Of a stretch of DNA of 64,000 nucleotides, positions 43,560-54,330 are shown piece after piece. The notes below the pieces were generated by a model. It worked only from the letters and a program-made list of their open reading frames with translations. It was not told where the DNA came from and did not search any database. How positions within the stretch are numbered: the stretch's first letter is position 1; every line of letters starts with the position of its first letter. Location: contig CM073593.1 of NCBI GenBank assembly GCA_037074705.1, forward strand, positions 12,157,001 to 12,221,000. The letters run 5' to 3'. This stretch comes from Zhengitettix transpicula (taxonomy: Eukaryota; Arthropoda; Insecta; Orthoptera; Tetrigidae). A program made the translations under genes and the position numbers.

Positions 43560-44840
43560 TGAAATTTAAAAAAGTGAAAAACGTCCGATATTAGCGTCGG
43601 TTAATTACTTTTCGGGGTGTATGCGATTAAGAGTTTCTATTCAGATGGTTTAAGTGTATAATTTAAACCCCTTAAATCGCCAATGATTTAGTGCAGAGCC
43701 ATTACATAATTAAACGCGAAACAATTCAGATTGGTGTCAAATTCACGCTAATAGATGTCAAACAGTTTAATTCAGTTATTCACTATGTCAGTTAAGTTGC
43801 AGTTCAGGTCCTACGTGTGGGGGTGAAAGGTCGTTACATAAAGTAATGAGGTTACAACGGAGACTGGTGTTAAATCAGCGGTTATAGAAGTCACAGAGTT
43901 TAATTCGAACAATTACCATACTGCTTAATGTGTATCTCAGCCGCTGGGAGTGGGAGTGGAAGAGGGTGAAACAAATTTACGGTCTTTACGGTCTTAAATG
44001 TGTAGACCAATTTCTTCCAAACTTTATACAAATGTTACTTACGATCCAGGAACAAACACTGAGGGCTTAAGGTTCACCTACCGCCCCTGGGAGTGGGGAT
44101 GGAGGGGGATGAATTTTAAAATTATTCGCAAACTACCATCATTATCGTCGAATAAAACATTTTCGGGGTAGCTAAATTTGATACTGTCATTCTAGAATTT
44201 ATAAGTGTCTAATTTCAACTCGAAAAGGCAAGGTAGTGGAGAACCCTTAGCGTGTGGGGTGGTGGTGGAAGGGATTTACATAAAACGTAATGAAGAAAAA
44301 ACCAATATCAGTGTCGATTCCGGAATTATCGGAGTTGCTGAGTTTAATTATCGCATTAAGCACGGTGGTTAATAAAATTTTATGTTCTATTTCGTGGAGG
44401 TGGACGCGATCGAGAAAAGGTTAACCAGAATAACTTTGACCCTCTTATGTTACCGGGAAATTATTTTTATTTTCTTGGGGTACCAGCTATATTTGGGTCT
44501 GTATTTATTTGAATGTTGTTTTTCTTTACTTAAGGTACTGGGAGTATTTTTAGACTTTATTAAGTTATCGAGTATTTTTACTGTTTTAATTAGTCGTTAT
44601 TTTTAGACACTTTTATTTTATGTAGTAGGAGAATTCCCGAATACCGTCAGTCATCATCCCAGTTTATTTGAAGATAGATACCGAAGAGTTAGGTCGGGGA
44701 GGGGAATGTAAATGGGTCCGAAACACTGGAGCTATTAATGCTGGTTAAATGAAATGTTTACCAAGTAGTCAGTGTTGAATTAATTCGTTCTCCGGGATAA
44801 TTTAAATAAATATCCGGGCAACGACGGGATTTCAGTTACT
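43560..44840. repeat. internally repeated non-coding element
   Basis: Contains repeats of a module GTTACATAAA ... ACTGGTGTNAAATNC ... GTTAT.GATGTC ... GAGTTTAATT (near 43,705, 43,833 and 44,274) joined by G-rich GTGGGGGTG or GGGAGTGGGG segments. It closes near 44,811-44,838 with CCGGGCAACGACGGG then ATTTCAGTTA. The same module and the CCGGGCAACGCCGG end occur reversed at 62.2-62.9 kb. No transposase and no clear inverted termini; a Helitron-like or satellite-derived element is possible. Confidence 0.55.
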
Positions 44841-45316
44841 TTGAAAAAGATAAATACATAAGTGAAAATAATTTATTTCACAAAAGAGACCGGAATAAAT
44901 TCTTACATCAGTGTTAAAAATATTCCAATCGAGTTCTTAGTATTTACTTATTACTCAAATTCACTGTTTTCACTATTTCATCTGTTTCTTTGGGCGACAT
45001 AAAATATCGCTCTCGGCAGAGTAGTTCACGTATGAAATAACAGAGAGAAAGAGAAGATATTCAAATTTACAAAGTGCAAATGCACTGACCAGAAAAATCT
45101 ATTGCGTTGATTAGTTGATAAGTATATAGTTTATTATGAAAATCAAACTGTCTTTAATGACTAGATTTAAGTGTAGAAACACCGATGATATTTTTTAAAA
45201 ATATTTATTTTGCCCTCTAATGTTGTCTTGTGTTAAAAAGCGGTTAGAATAACTGCTAAGGTATGGGATCATTGATTATTGATCATTAATCTTATTTCTA
45301 CAAAAATGGGATAAAA
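44841..45316. other. no gene seen
   Basis: AT-rich; no feature recognised. Confidence 0.45.
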
Positions 45317-45532
45317 TTAACAAATAGATAGTGAAATAGCCAATGACTACCAAAATTAGACGAAAAAATACCACACAACGTTTCTGCAAAACCTCGTTGC
45401 TTTCGTCAGGTGTTTCTGAAGGATACGCGATACTACAGAAAGGTTTCAACACCTGATGACAATGGAACAAGGTTTGCAGAAACGTAGTAATTTGGTCTTT
45501 TTATTGGCTACGTCATTATCTATTTGTTAAAT
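45317..45532. repeat. inverted-repeat MITE-like unit (family P)
   Basis: Arms of about 85-95 bases face each other: TTAACAAATAGATAGTGA and CGTTTCTGCAAAACC on the left, ACAAGGTTTGCAGAAACG and CATTATCTATTTGTTAAAT on the right. It contains AATACCACACAACGTTT, shared with the unit at 54.1 kb and, as a single arm, with 43,355-43,420. Confidence 0.72.
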
Positions 45533-46352
45533 TTAAACCAATATAGTTTCAAAACTGAATAATTTCATTTAAAAGAAATGCTTACATAGTCCATGCACTC
45601 AGAGTACTGTTGTTGAATGGAGCAACGATCTTTTCAAATTATTTCCAGAGGGAAGACGTTAGATTTCATAGGGCGAGTAGGAAGAGCAGGCAAAGAAACG
45701 ACTAATGGAGTGGATAATTCAGAGTCTGTCAACACCGTCGATAGTCCCGCACTTCCCAGCTCTCGCCGGATAAAGGTCCTTGTACTGAGGGATGAGAACC
45801 CCCTGCAGCTTTTGGATTTCAATAACCGTAGTGAGGATTGAGGAGCCCAATGAGTGACAAGGAATTTCCGGAGCGAGTTTGGTTGAGAAACGCTGTGAAC
45901 GTCGAGTGTAAACAAGAATCGGCACTCTGATATTGTGAATGGAACAAGCGTATCAATAACTCAAAAGGACGCGCTCCTGGAGGATCGGAATGTACCCAGA
46001 ACTTACGCGATCTCACATTATTTATCAAGACTTATGGAATTGTACAATACAAGATTCAGCAAAAAAATGTATAAATTACATTTACATGTATTTTACATTA
46101 GTCTTCGACTAAGTAGGATCTCCCAACACATATATATTTTTTATTAATTCTTACAGTAATGTTTATCATACCACATCTCCATCTTACAGTTAAATTTATA
46201 AAATAAGACAGAACGTTCACAATAGGAAGTAACAGACCTGAAAATAATAGTTTGTTCTAAATATAATTTATACATCTGGGATCATAAATGGATTCGAATG
46301 TCACCTTCCCAACTTTGCATTTTCCTATTTACGGGTAACAAAAACAATTTTT
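45533..46352. other. no certain gene
   Basis: 45,615-46,030 has balanced composition with overlapping open frames on both strands (75 codons plus: GRVGRAGKETTNG; 93 minus). I could not assign either. The rest is AT-rich. Confidence 0.35.
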
Positions 46353-46420
46353 GTCGACCTCCTGTGGTGTAGAAGTCAGCGTTACTACCTCACATCAGGG
46401 TTCGAATCCCGGCATACATG
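46353..46420 (+). repeat. tRNA-like SINE head
   Basis: TCGACCTCCTGTGGTGTAGA carries an A-box-like TGGTGTAGAAGTC, and CAGGGTTCGAATCCCGG is a perfect B-box and T-arm about 40 bases on. No acceptor stem forms. The wording of the head differs from the GGAGACGAC family, so a second SINE type is likely. Confidence 0.55.
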
Positions 46421-46516
46421 TTGTGATGTTTACATACTAAGAAATTCAGAGAAATTAGTTCCCAGACAAAGTCATGTCAAACAGTCGTGAAAGTCGCTAA
46501 TAACCTTAGTAGTAAA

Positions 46517-47490
46517 TTTTGCCCCACGTTGTGGTTGCCATTTATGTAATAATCAAGAAATTAGGCGATTAATTTGCCCCATGTTGTGGTGCCATTTATG
46601 TAATAATAAAAATGAAAAGGTTAATTAAATTAAAAGATTATAAAAAATTAACAAACAAAATAATTGATTATTTATTCACTTGTAGCTTCCAAAAGTTAAA
46701 AAAATTAGAATCAAATTAAGATCTCTTCTCTCTGGGTCTCCACTGTGTTTGGTAATTAACAGAAAAGTGATTTAATAAACTGATTAACAATTCAGTTTAA
46801 AATTTACCTAAAAACAATATGTCGATAAATGAAAGAAACCTAAATGTAAAGAAATTAAACTTGAACTAAATGAAAGATGAACGAAATCTGACTTTACCCT
46901 TTTAGTTATCGTTTACAAACATTATTATCAAAGTTTTGGTTACTCACATAATGTCCAAATTGTCCTTTTGTAGCTTAAACACTACACTTTAAATGTAAAA
47001 TTTTACACTGATTCTAAATTTCCTCACAGATTTTACACATACTCAGTTCTCAGGAACCTCGGATGATCCTCTCCTAATTGGTCAGCTGTCGGATGTCGGT
47101 TTCCCTCAATGCAAAATTGTTCAATTTTTAATAATGAAGCAACCTTTGCTTCACCGTTGGTTAGTTGTTAGAAAATCTCTCTGTCCAACTATCTGCTTGC
47201 TTACTGGAACTCACGATTTGCAGATTTTAGACTTTTATTGTTTTATTTATCGATTTGCATCGAACTGCTAAGTATCTCGGTGAAGATTTGTTTTAATGTC
47301 TCTCATCTCGTGGCTGTCCGTAGACGTAGACTAACTTTACTTTTGTGCGCACAATCGCCATTTCGGCTCTTCAACAAAGCAACAGAGTTCAGAGCTATTG
47401 TCGCGTTGGTCGCTCAAATACCGCTACAATTCATTTATCAAAACAATTCAAATTATAACCAAACAATTAATGGCCTAATTAACTATTGCT

Positions 47491-47493
<3 letters not shown>
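46517..47493 (-). mobile_element. LTR-like element with duplicated PBS unit (copy d)
   Basis: Minus strand starts TGTAGCAATAGTTAATTAGG beside (AT)n. It shares with copies a and b CATCCGACAGCTGACCAA, GTAAACGATAACTAAAAGG, CAGATTTCGTTC and an ACCCAGAGAG block. Its end has two successive units ATTACATAAATGGC + ACCACAAC[A/G]TGGGGCAAA, 46,550-46,603 and then 46,517-46,549, both tRNA-Lys PBS-like. No gag or pol. Confidence 0.7.

Positions 47494-47531
<38 letters not shown>
47494..47531. repeat. (AT)n microsatellite between two LTR-like elements
   Basis: 38 bases of AT. On the minus strand it is bounded by TTATTACA (end of the upstream element) and TGTAGC (start of the downstream element). Confidence 0.97.
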
Positions 47532-47534
<3 letters not shown>

Positions 47535-48380
47535 AATAAGTAAAATTATATTAATTATTAATCTGAATTGCCCCACGTTGCTGAAGCCATTAATGTAATA
47601 AGTAAAAATATAAAATTGATGTGCCATTTATGTAATAAGTAAAAATAATTCCAAATTAAATGCATTGATTGGCCACACGTTAAGGCATCAAAATATGATA
47701 CTCAATAATGAAGATAACCAATTAAATCGAACTAATAATTGAAAATTATCTCATGAAAGGAACATGAAATAATGATATTTATTTAATTTAATTAAACAAT
47801 TAGTTTATTATACACAAAACAAATTACTTGCTGAACTTTACAACAATTTTTATACAAAAATGTCCTTTTCTCTTACCGCGGCGTTTTTATTGGGCCTTTT
47901 AAATAAAGAACAATTAATTTCACAAATATTTTAATAAACTCTCGAAATGAAATCGAAATTAAAGAAACCGAAATCTGACGATATTATACCTTTTATTAAC
48001 GTTTACTATTTCAATTCAAATGTTTCCTTTTTACTCACCGTTTGTACTGATACGAGGGCAATTTGACAGGCTCATTAACACACACTCACTTCTATCAAAT
48101 TATGAACAGGCCATGTAACAATGAATTTACACTTCTTTCAAGCGTTGGACCAATGGTGGTACCTCGCGGAACTCCTCCTCGTCGATCTCAAGATAAATTT
48201 GCGTAGTACTCAGAGACCTTTCTTATTACTGGATTACGCTCTCGTCTCCCTCTGCTTTTTAATGTCTTAAGATCCTCTTGACCATTTTTTTACGGGACCA
48301 CGTACATCAATGATGAAAAATACGCCCATTTCTACTTCCCTTTTTGTAGGTTGGATAAAATACTGGGACGTATGTTACTG
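47532..48380 (-). mobile_element. LTR-like element with three tail units (copy X)
   Basis: Minus-strand blocks: GAACAGGCCATG region reversed, GTAAACGTTAATAAAAGG, CGTCAGATTTCGG and AAGGCCCAATAAAAACGCC. The LTR end near 47,700 is followed by TTAACGTGTGGCC, then two more units that start TAAATGGC or TTAATGGC and end TTATTACA; the last holds CAACGTGGGGCAA. It has the most reiterated tail of the family. The 5' limit is uncertain. Confidence 0.6.
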
Positions 48381-50175
48381 TAATGAATTCTTTAATAATT
48401 TTGGCTATTGTCTTTGGATTAATAAAATTTCTTTAGTAATAATTGGTATGCTTTTCTCAAATCAATACTCCGTTTAATGTAGGGAAACAAGTTAATATCA
48501 GAGTTATGTTCATTTACTTCACGCTCGCATTTGCCATTTGCTTATAACAAATACTAGTACAACAGTTTTAAACTGCAGTAAGGGCACTTTCTAGACTGCA
48601 AGACACAGATTCTAACAAATAAGTGCAGAATATTGAACGCTCATTGAAACCTTTTCAACAAAGATGATATCATCTCTGTATTAAAAACATCACTCCACCT
48701 GCTCAGGTTTCCTGATTGAATGCTTCCCACTTCCCGTACGAGATTATAATCAGTGCAATTAGTTTCCCATAAAGGTGAAGAATTAAATCCCAGGCAGGGA
48801 GCTCCAGGTGCGGGTTTATCTCTTTTCCAGAATATTGCTCCCACCTCCCTCCCACGACAGCTGCTTCTAAATCCACTTCCGACAACGCGTGGGAACTTCT
48901 CCGTGAATCTCGGACCGGAATTGTCCGCAGATAAGTAAAAAACCTTTTCCTTCTTCCAGATTTCATATAGGACCTGATTTAACATTGCCAAGTGAGGTAC
49001 AAAAGAAAAAGAATCTATTCTAAACATGAATATCTTACTAATTTGTCGTATTAAAATTCTGAATTTAAATTTAGCTTTCCTTGGTCTACAATTCCATTCT
49101 CTATACTTATAATTTTTCTTGCTGTGGAATTATATAATATATTTAATTAAATTATATAATATAAGATAACTTTTAATTTCGATATTTACTAAGTGTAATT
49201 AGTATAAAGATGTCCACAGATTATTTTATATTCATGTCTTTGAATAAATCCTGTATTTATATAAATTACCTGGAACATAATTACCTTAATTTTTCTACTT
49301 TTAAAAAAACTTATTAACGGTGATCAGAATCGCGTTCGAGATGATTCAATAAGTTAATAAGGCAAATTCCAATAATTTCATGATTGGGTTTTAAAGCACT
49401 GAATATGGTGGAAATCAAGTATACTTATATTTATTATCTTAAAAATCCTACAAGGATATTGAATTTTTTTTTGTACAGGATGCTCTCAATATAATTAATT
49501 TAGTTTTTGGTTCTTTTCATGACTCTTCAATAATGAAGTATTTTGTTTTAATAGTCATTATCAGAGGAATTAAACTGTATGAATTATTTAAATAAATCTA
49601 TACTCTGATTTAATATAGACGGACTAATGTGGCCAGTATGGAGCAGGCAGTGAGATGAAATGCAATAACAAGGAAGCATAAGATAAAGACAATCTAATAA
49701 ATAAAATAGACACTGTCTGCGAGTCATTTGAAAGAATCTCTTCTGTTATTAAAATTAGTCTTTTTATTTTCAGAATTTTTTCCGGTTTGCTGTTCAGTAT
49801 TATATTGCATATTCCCCCCAGTTGATTTGTAAATATGCGACAAATGTACATATACTTTTCGGTATATACTTTTCGGTTTCACTCAATGTCACGCTCGATG
49901 TTGTTAGTACCTAATTTCAACCACGAACGACATGAGTCGGGAAAACTCAGTCGTCTCTACCATTAGGGTTCCTGAATCACAACTAACATGTGCACCGCGT
50001 TTGGTTTACATTTCTTTATGCATTAATTAATTAATAATTAATAATTTAGTTTATATAAGAAACATGTAACAGATAATTAACCTATTAAGTCTTTTATTAA
50101 TAATATGCTTTATTTCGAAGAGACAACAATCCGCCAAAAGTCTATTGGGAAAAGTAAATGTGCACAACCTTTTAA
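48381..50175. other. no certain gene
   Basis: 48,640-49,030 is GC-richer and open on the minus strand for 128 codons (MFRIDSFSFVPHLAMLNQ ...) and partly on the plus strand; neither product is recognised. The remainder is AT-rich. Confidence 0.4.
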
Positions 50176-50385
50176 ATACAGAAAAGGATTATATAGCGTT
50201 CCGTTGCTATTTGTGACCTCTTCAGGTATATCAAGTTTTACAAAATTTTGATATTCAATGAATGGCTCCACCTATATTTCAGCCACAGCAGGGGAATGAT
50301 TCTCTGGCTCTTAAAAATTTCTAAAACTTCATATACCTGAAAAGGTCGCTAATAGTAACGAAACGTTATATCTTTTCAATTATAA
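50176..50385. repeat. inverted-repeat MITE-like unit
   Basis: Arms of about 70 bases: CCTCTTCAGGTATATCAAG facing TTCATATACCTGAAAAGG, and TATATAGCGTTCCGTTGCTA facing TAGTAACGAAACGTTATAT. Loop about 65 bases. No coding capacity. Confidence 0.7.
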
Positions 50386-50865
50386 ATCAATTTCTGACTT
50401 TTAATATTGATTAAAATGGAGTGTCAGTTTTATAACGGATTAGTTTCATGGAAATTATTTTTTTAGGTTTCCCAATTTGTAATGGAGATAATTTTTATTT
50501 TTTAATTTTAATTATTTCTTATCTACTGAGAAATTTCCTGGTACAGTGATGTGCTACTTTTTTCACAGGTCGCTTGGTCGGTAGAGTCCTTTAAGGTTTG
50601 CTGGGTTTCACACACACAAAAAAATAAAGTATATCTTTTTACCTTTATTTTTTATAAAAACCAATTAATAATTTGAAACATATACACGTTAATTAATTTG
50701 GGACTATAGTCACTTCATACAACTACGTATCTGACCCAAAGAATTTCAACATGAAGAATCTTTGATTAATATTTATTTTTAATTACATTTTTTAAGTACT
50801 GGCTTGGAAGTTTTAAAAACATGCGCAATATGAACATAATTAAACAAATCTCATTTACAAGTTAG
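50386..50865. other. no gene seen
   Basis: AT-rich; nothing recognised. Confidence 0.45.
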
Positions 50866-52225
50866 AGATCAAGCTTATGCTCTGGAGGAGGTTAGCTTTG
50901 AGGATGCCTTCTAATCTCTCTGGGTTTTTGAACTAAGGTTTCCACATGCCGAGGCACCTTCTTTTTAATGAGGGTAGGTGAAAAATCTTCAAAAAGAAAC
51001 CGGTAGCAGTCCGCACTACACGGTAGTGTGGGATTTTTACACACTAAAAAACACCACCCTTTCCATCGATGACCAATTATTGCTTCCTACGGAACTGCAG
51101 TATTACATTGTAGGAAGCGACCTTAGCTGTGGCTCTTCCTCCCATTACTGACTATTCTCCTTTTGCGTAGCTCCTTTATAACCATAGCGGCGTGTTTGCT
51201 GATCATCTTCCACTTGTCTGCTGATTCCAGCATCACAGAAACTAGATTGGCAGGTGTTATTTCAATCTTTCCTTCGTCTCTTACAATATTTCTCATATTT
51301 TCATGATGAGGGCATTTGAAAAAAGCGTGTTCAACGTCTTCCTCTTCCAACCACAGTTCAAGCACATGGGGCTGTCCACTATCTTGAACCTATACAGATA
51401 TTTACGGAAAACATCCAATCCCTGTCGTGAGTTGAGTTAGATAATAATCTAAACTCCATGTTTTCTCCTTTTCCATGTTGGGATGTCATGAATGAGACGG
51501 TGTGTCCATCGTCCGTTTTTGGACTCTTTCCACCGTCGTTGCCACTCTGTTAATAATTCCCTTCCTGTGGTTTTTATTTTTTCTGATTTCTTGCGGCATT
51601 CCTCACCTAAGATGTCCAGTGGCGCCATTCCAGCTAGATGCTGTATCATCGCAAACGGTACGAAAGGAGCATATTACTCTCAACTCTACTCACGGCCGCA
51701 GCGCTGCTAAGACGTCCCCTGACCCTAGAGGCGTCTTCCCATATAGGAGCGCCATAACGCAATATCGACCTCACCACTTCAGCCAGTAAAAGCCGTGGAT
51801 TTTCTCTGGATCCACCAGTGTGCGCCATTATCCTCGAGATGGCTTGAATTGAGGGGTGTATGTTCCGGAGTCGCAGACCTTGAGCATTGGAGCAGTCGGC
51901 CAGCTGCCTCCTAAACTGGTCAAGGCACGGAGCGAGGAAAGCTGCGACTCCAGAGAAAACCCCTTTCCCGCCATCGGAAGGGCGTGGGACAAGTACCAAA
52001 TGCCCGACCTACCAGATGCAGGTTTTTCTAGGTTTTCCCCTGCATCACATATATTAGCGAATTGCCGGGTAGGATCCTTAAACTACAGTCTGGGGGCCCT
52101 AGTTAACTCTCCGCTACCTTCCTCTACCCTTCCGCATCCCCCCTTTCAAATCCCTTCCTATGATATTAAAGACGAGTTGCCACCACGTGGTTTACCCTCA
52201 TGTAGCGTGTTACCCCCAAAGAAAC
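50866..52225 (+). repeat. Rep-A copy split by a LINE fragment
   Basis: 5' part 50,866-50,960 (to CACATGCCGAGGCACCT) and 3' part 51,853-52,225 (from GAGGGGTGTATGTTCCGGAG) are consecutive parts of one Rep-A copy, plus strand as sense. The LINE sequence between them is therefore a later insertion or joined by a rearrangement. The tail is CCCCCAAAGAAA, not a clean poly(A). It holds a perfect 10-bp long-range pairing: GGAGTCGCAG (51,867-51,876) with CTGCGACTCC (51,942-51,951), changed in both arms against the consensus. Confidence 0.83.
50961..51852 (-). pseudogene. R1-like LINE ORF2 C-terminus (5'-truncated)
   Basis: Minus-strand blocks: LLLAEVVRSILRYGAPIWED, YRLRTVCDDTA, MAPLDILGEE, TEWQRRWKESKNGRWTHRLI, then IP(T)W and DYYLTQLTTGIGCF. 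After that come ELWLEEEDVEHAFFKCPHHE and MLESADKWKMI with a stop near 51,123. This is the post-RT part of R1/LOA-clade LINEs: S.LLYGAP.W, YRTVS..A, GRWT..LI, YLTQ.LTGHG.F and the EDVEH..F.CP zinc-knuckle-like ending. Frameshifts split it and the catalytic domain is missing. It sits inside a Rep-A copy. Confidence 0.85.
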
Positions 52226-54101
52226 GTCCGTGAAATGTAGTTGTAAAGCCGACTATGTGCTCGGGAATGGAAAAAAAATAATTAAATTAATTAAATGACG
52301 TAAATTTTGAAACACATTATTTTAAATTATGAGAATATTTAAAAAGTTAACCAATATATAATTGGGTCATTACAGAAATTGAACTTATGTTTATTTTAGA
52401 ATAATTTCGTAATTTAAATTATTTCTTCAATACTTCGTTTTAAATATTTCTTCTAGACAGAAACATTTCCTGGAACAGTGAGATGCGACTTGTTTCACTG
52501 GTAACTCCAATATACTTTTTTTTGTATGATTCACTGAACGGACATATTTTCTGTCAAATATATGACCTTGCGTCGGCGTGCAGTTGGCGTAGAATGCCAG
52601 GGACAAGTTTTTGCAGTTAAACGCCTTGTGCCTCATCTGTGACCGCAATTAGCACGAGCGCTGATTCCGTCTGTTGGCGTCTGCAGAGGATCTCGCCTTC
52701 TCAAGTGGTCCGAGAGTCGTGTGGTTTCGTCGGCGGAGACACGGCGCCAAATTAAAACCTGCTCCACACAAGGACACATCTTCGCCTTAAACGAAAACAG
52801 CTGACGGCCGTCATCTCTGTCATTTATTTTCTTGTCATGCTAGTGAAATGACGGTGCCATCATCATCATCATCTGTCGTTTGTCAGAGTCGCAGTCGAGT
52901 TTCATCACCGCAACCATTAGCGTTACAAACACGAGAACTAGTATGACAAAACGTCGTACAGGAACGTTATTGTCGAACACTTTACAGAACGTCCTCGGAT
53001 GATAATGATTATGTTTACACGTGTGCAGACGCAGTAAAAAGCAAGCGTGGGCCGCAATCCATTACGCAGACACGCGTCTCTACTTAAACAATTAAGGACT
53101 TCACTAAGTAACTGAAGTTTAACAAATTTTACAGATTTCTGAAACGTTATTCAAGTTGCAAGGTTTTTTAAAAATTATATTAAAACCGATATATGAGGTT
53201 AATATATCTCGTACATTCTTCTTATCTACGACGTGGATATTACACGCACAATCACCGTCACTGTACAGATATACAGATATACATTCCAAAACTCTCCCAC
53301 ACCCTTATCAATTCTTCATTCACCACTGAGTTTACTCGACATGGGCTCTAGACCGTACTCTTATCGACATGAGATACAATCCACTCCGTTATTTCTACCC
53401 ACTCACCACGAGATATCACACTTACCAGAATATCGCTTAACTAAATTAATTTTTTCCAAATATCAGTGGTGCATCTTTGAGCGCAAAACGGGATTCCCCG
53501 ATTCAGTTTATATTGAAATTAATTTACAATGTAATCATTGCGGAAAATACGAGGAAAGTGGAACCACAAAATCCTTTCCCTGTAGTAAAGACACATTATT
53601 CATCTGAACAGAGATCTGCATAACATCGGATCATTTACGAACACAATTCCTCACTCACTTTAAAGGATAGACTCCGAGAAGAATAGTTTATTACGTATTA
53701 TCTATACGTAAAACTTTGAATTTACTTTCCTCTACAGTTAATTAAATAGACAATTTGAACAAAATATTAAAAAATTTAAGATTACGCGGGTTCTTAATTT
53801 TTAATGAAAGTGTTGAAAAATTTATTTAATACGAGACTTAATCAATTTATTTAATAAAATAATGTAACAATATTATATAAATTTTCCATGGCTGATTTTA
53901 CCATTTTGAAAGTCAGGGCGCTTCAACGGGCCTCGAAAACATCATGGAATGGAATTTACTTTCTTTCTTAAAGTATTTGGAATTTAACGTAATAAATAAC
54001 GTTTAATTTTGACTCTAAGAAAATATTAAAACATAAATTTGTATAATACGAGATGAAATTTGACGGCACAAAGAATATGCTAAATTTACAACGTATTAAA
54101 A
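52226..54101. other. no certain gene
   Basis: 52,640-53,060 is more balanced, includes a short CAT microsatellite (52,858-52,880) and many CG dinucleotides; no convincing exon. Other parts are AT-rich. Confidence 0.4.
53233..53607 (+). CDS. unassigned open frame, 124 codons
   Basis: Runs from MDITRTITVTVQIYRY to a stop after SFPCSKDTLFI, without interruption. It contains CNHCGKYEESG but no complete zinc motif, no signal peptide and no membrane segment. A frame this long is expected about once by chance in 64 kb of such DNA, so it may be meaningless. Confidence 0.15.
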   Translation: MDITRTITVTVQIYRYTFQNSPTPLSILHSPLSLLDMGSRPYSYRHEIQSTPLFLPTHHEISHLPEYRLTKLIFSKYQWCIFERKTGFPDSVYIEINLQCNHCGKYEESGTTKSFPCSKDTLFI

Positions 54102-54330
54102 TGAATAAGGAAGATAGCCAATACAGACAAAAAAGGTAATATAAATACCACACAACGTTTTTGGGATCCTTGTCCCTTTCGTCAGGAGCTAAGAAGAACA
54201 GTTTTAGTGTTGCCATCTGACCAGTGTAGTTGTTTTTCTCTAGCTACTGACGAAAGGGACAAGGATCCTAGAAACCTTGTGTGGTATTTATATTACCTTT
54301 TTCGTCTGTAATGGCTATTTTTATTATTCA
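54102..54330. repeat. inverted-repeat MITE-like unit (family P)
   Basis: Arms 54,102-54,188 and 54,243-54,330: GGTAATATAAATACCACACA faces TGTGTGGTATTTATATTACC, and GGATCCTTGTCCCTTTCGTC faces GACGAAAGGGACAAGGATCC. Loop about 55 bases. Arms are nearly identical, so it is recent or kept by conversion. It shares AATACCACACAACGTTT with the unit at 45.3 kb. Confidence 0.8.

Noticed and set aside
45655..45720. GRVGRAGKE resembling helicase motif VI
   Set aside because: No other helicase motif occurs nearby, the preceding His/Arg pattern is missing and the frame is only 75 codons.
47238..47543. 101-codon open frame ending in Ile-Tyr repeats
   Set aside because: It lies in an LTR-like repeat and reads through (AT)n; no family features.
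48831..48935. Possible exon between TTTTCCAG and GTAAAA
   Set aside because: The sequence is pyrimidine-rich with several alternative signals, and a following exon would require a 25-base intron. Both strands are open, so no frame is favoured.
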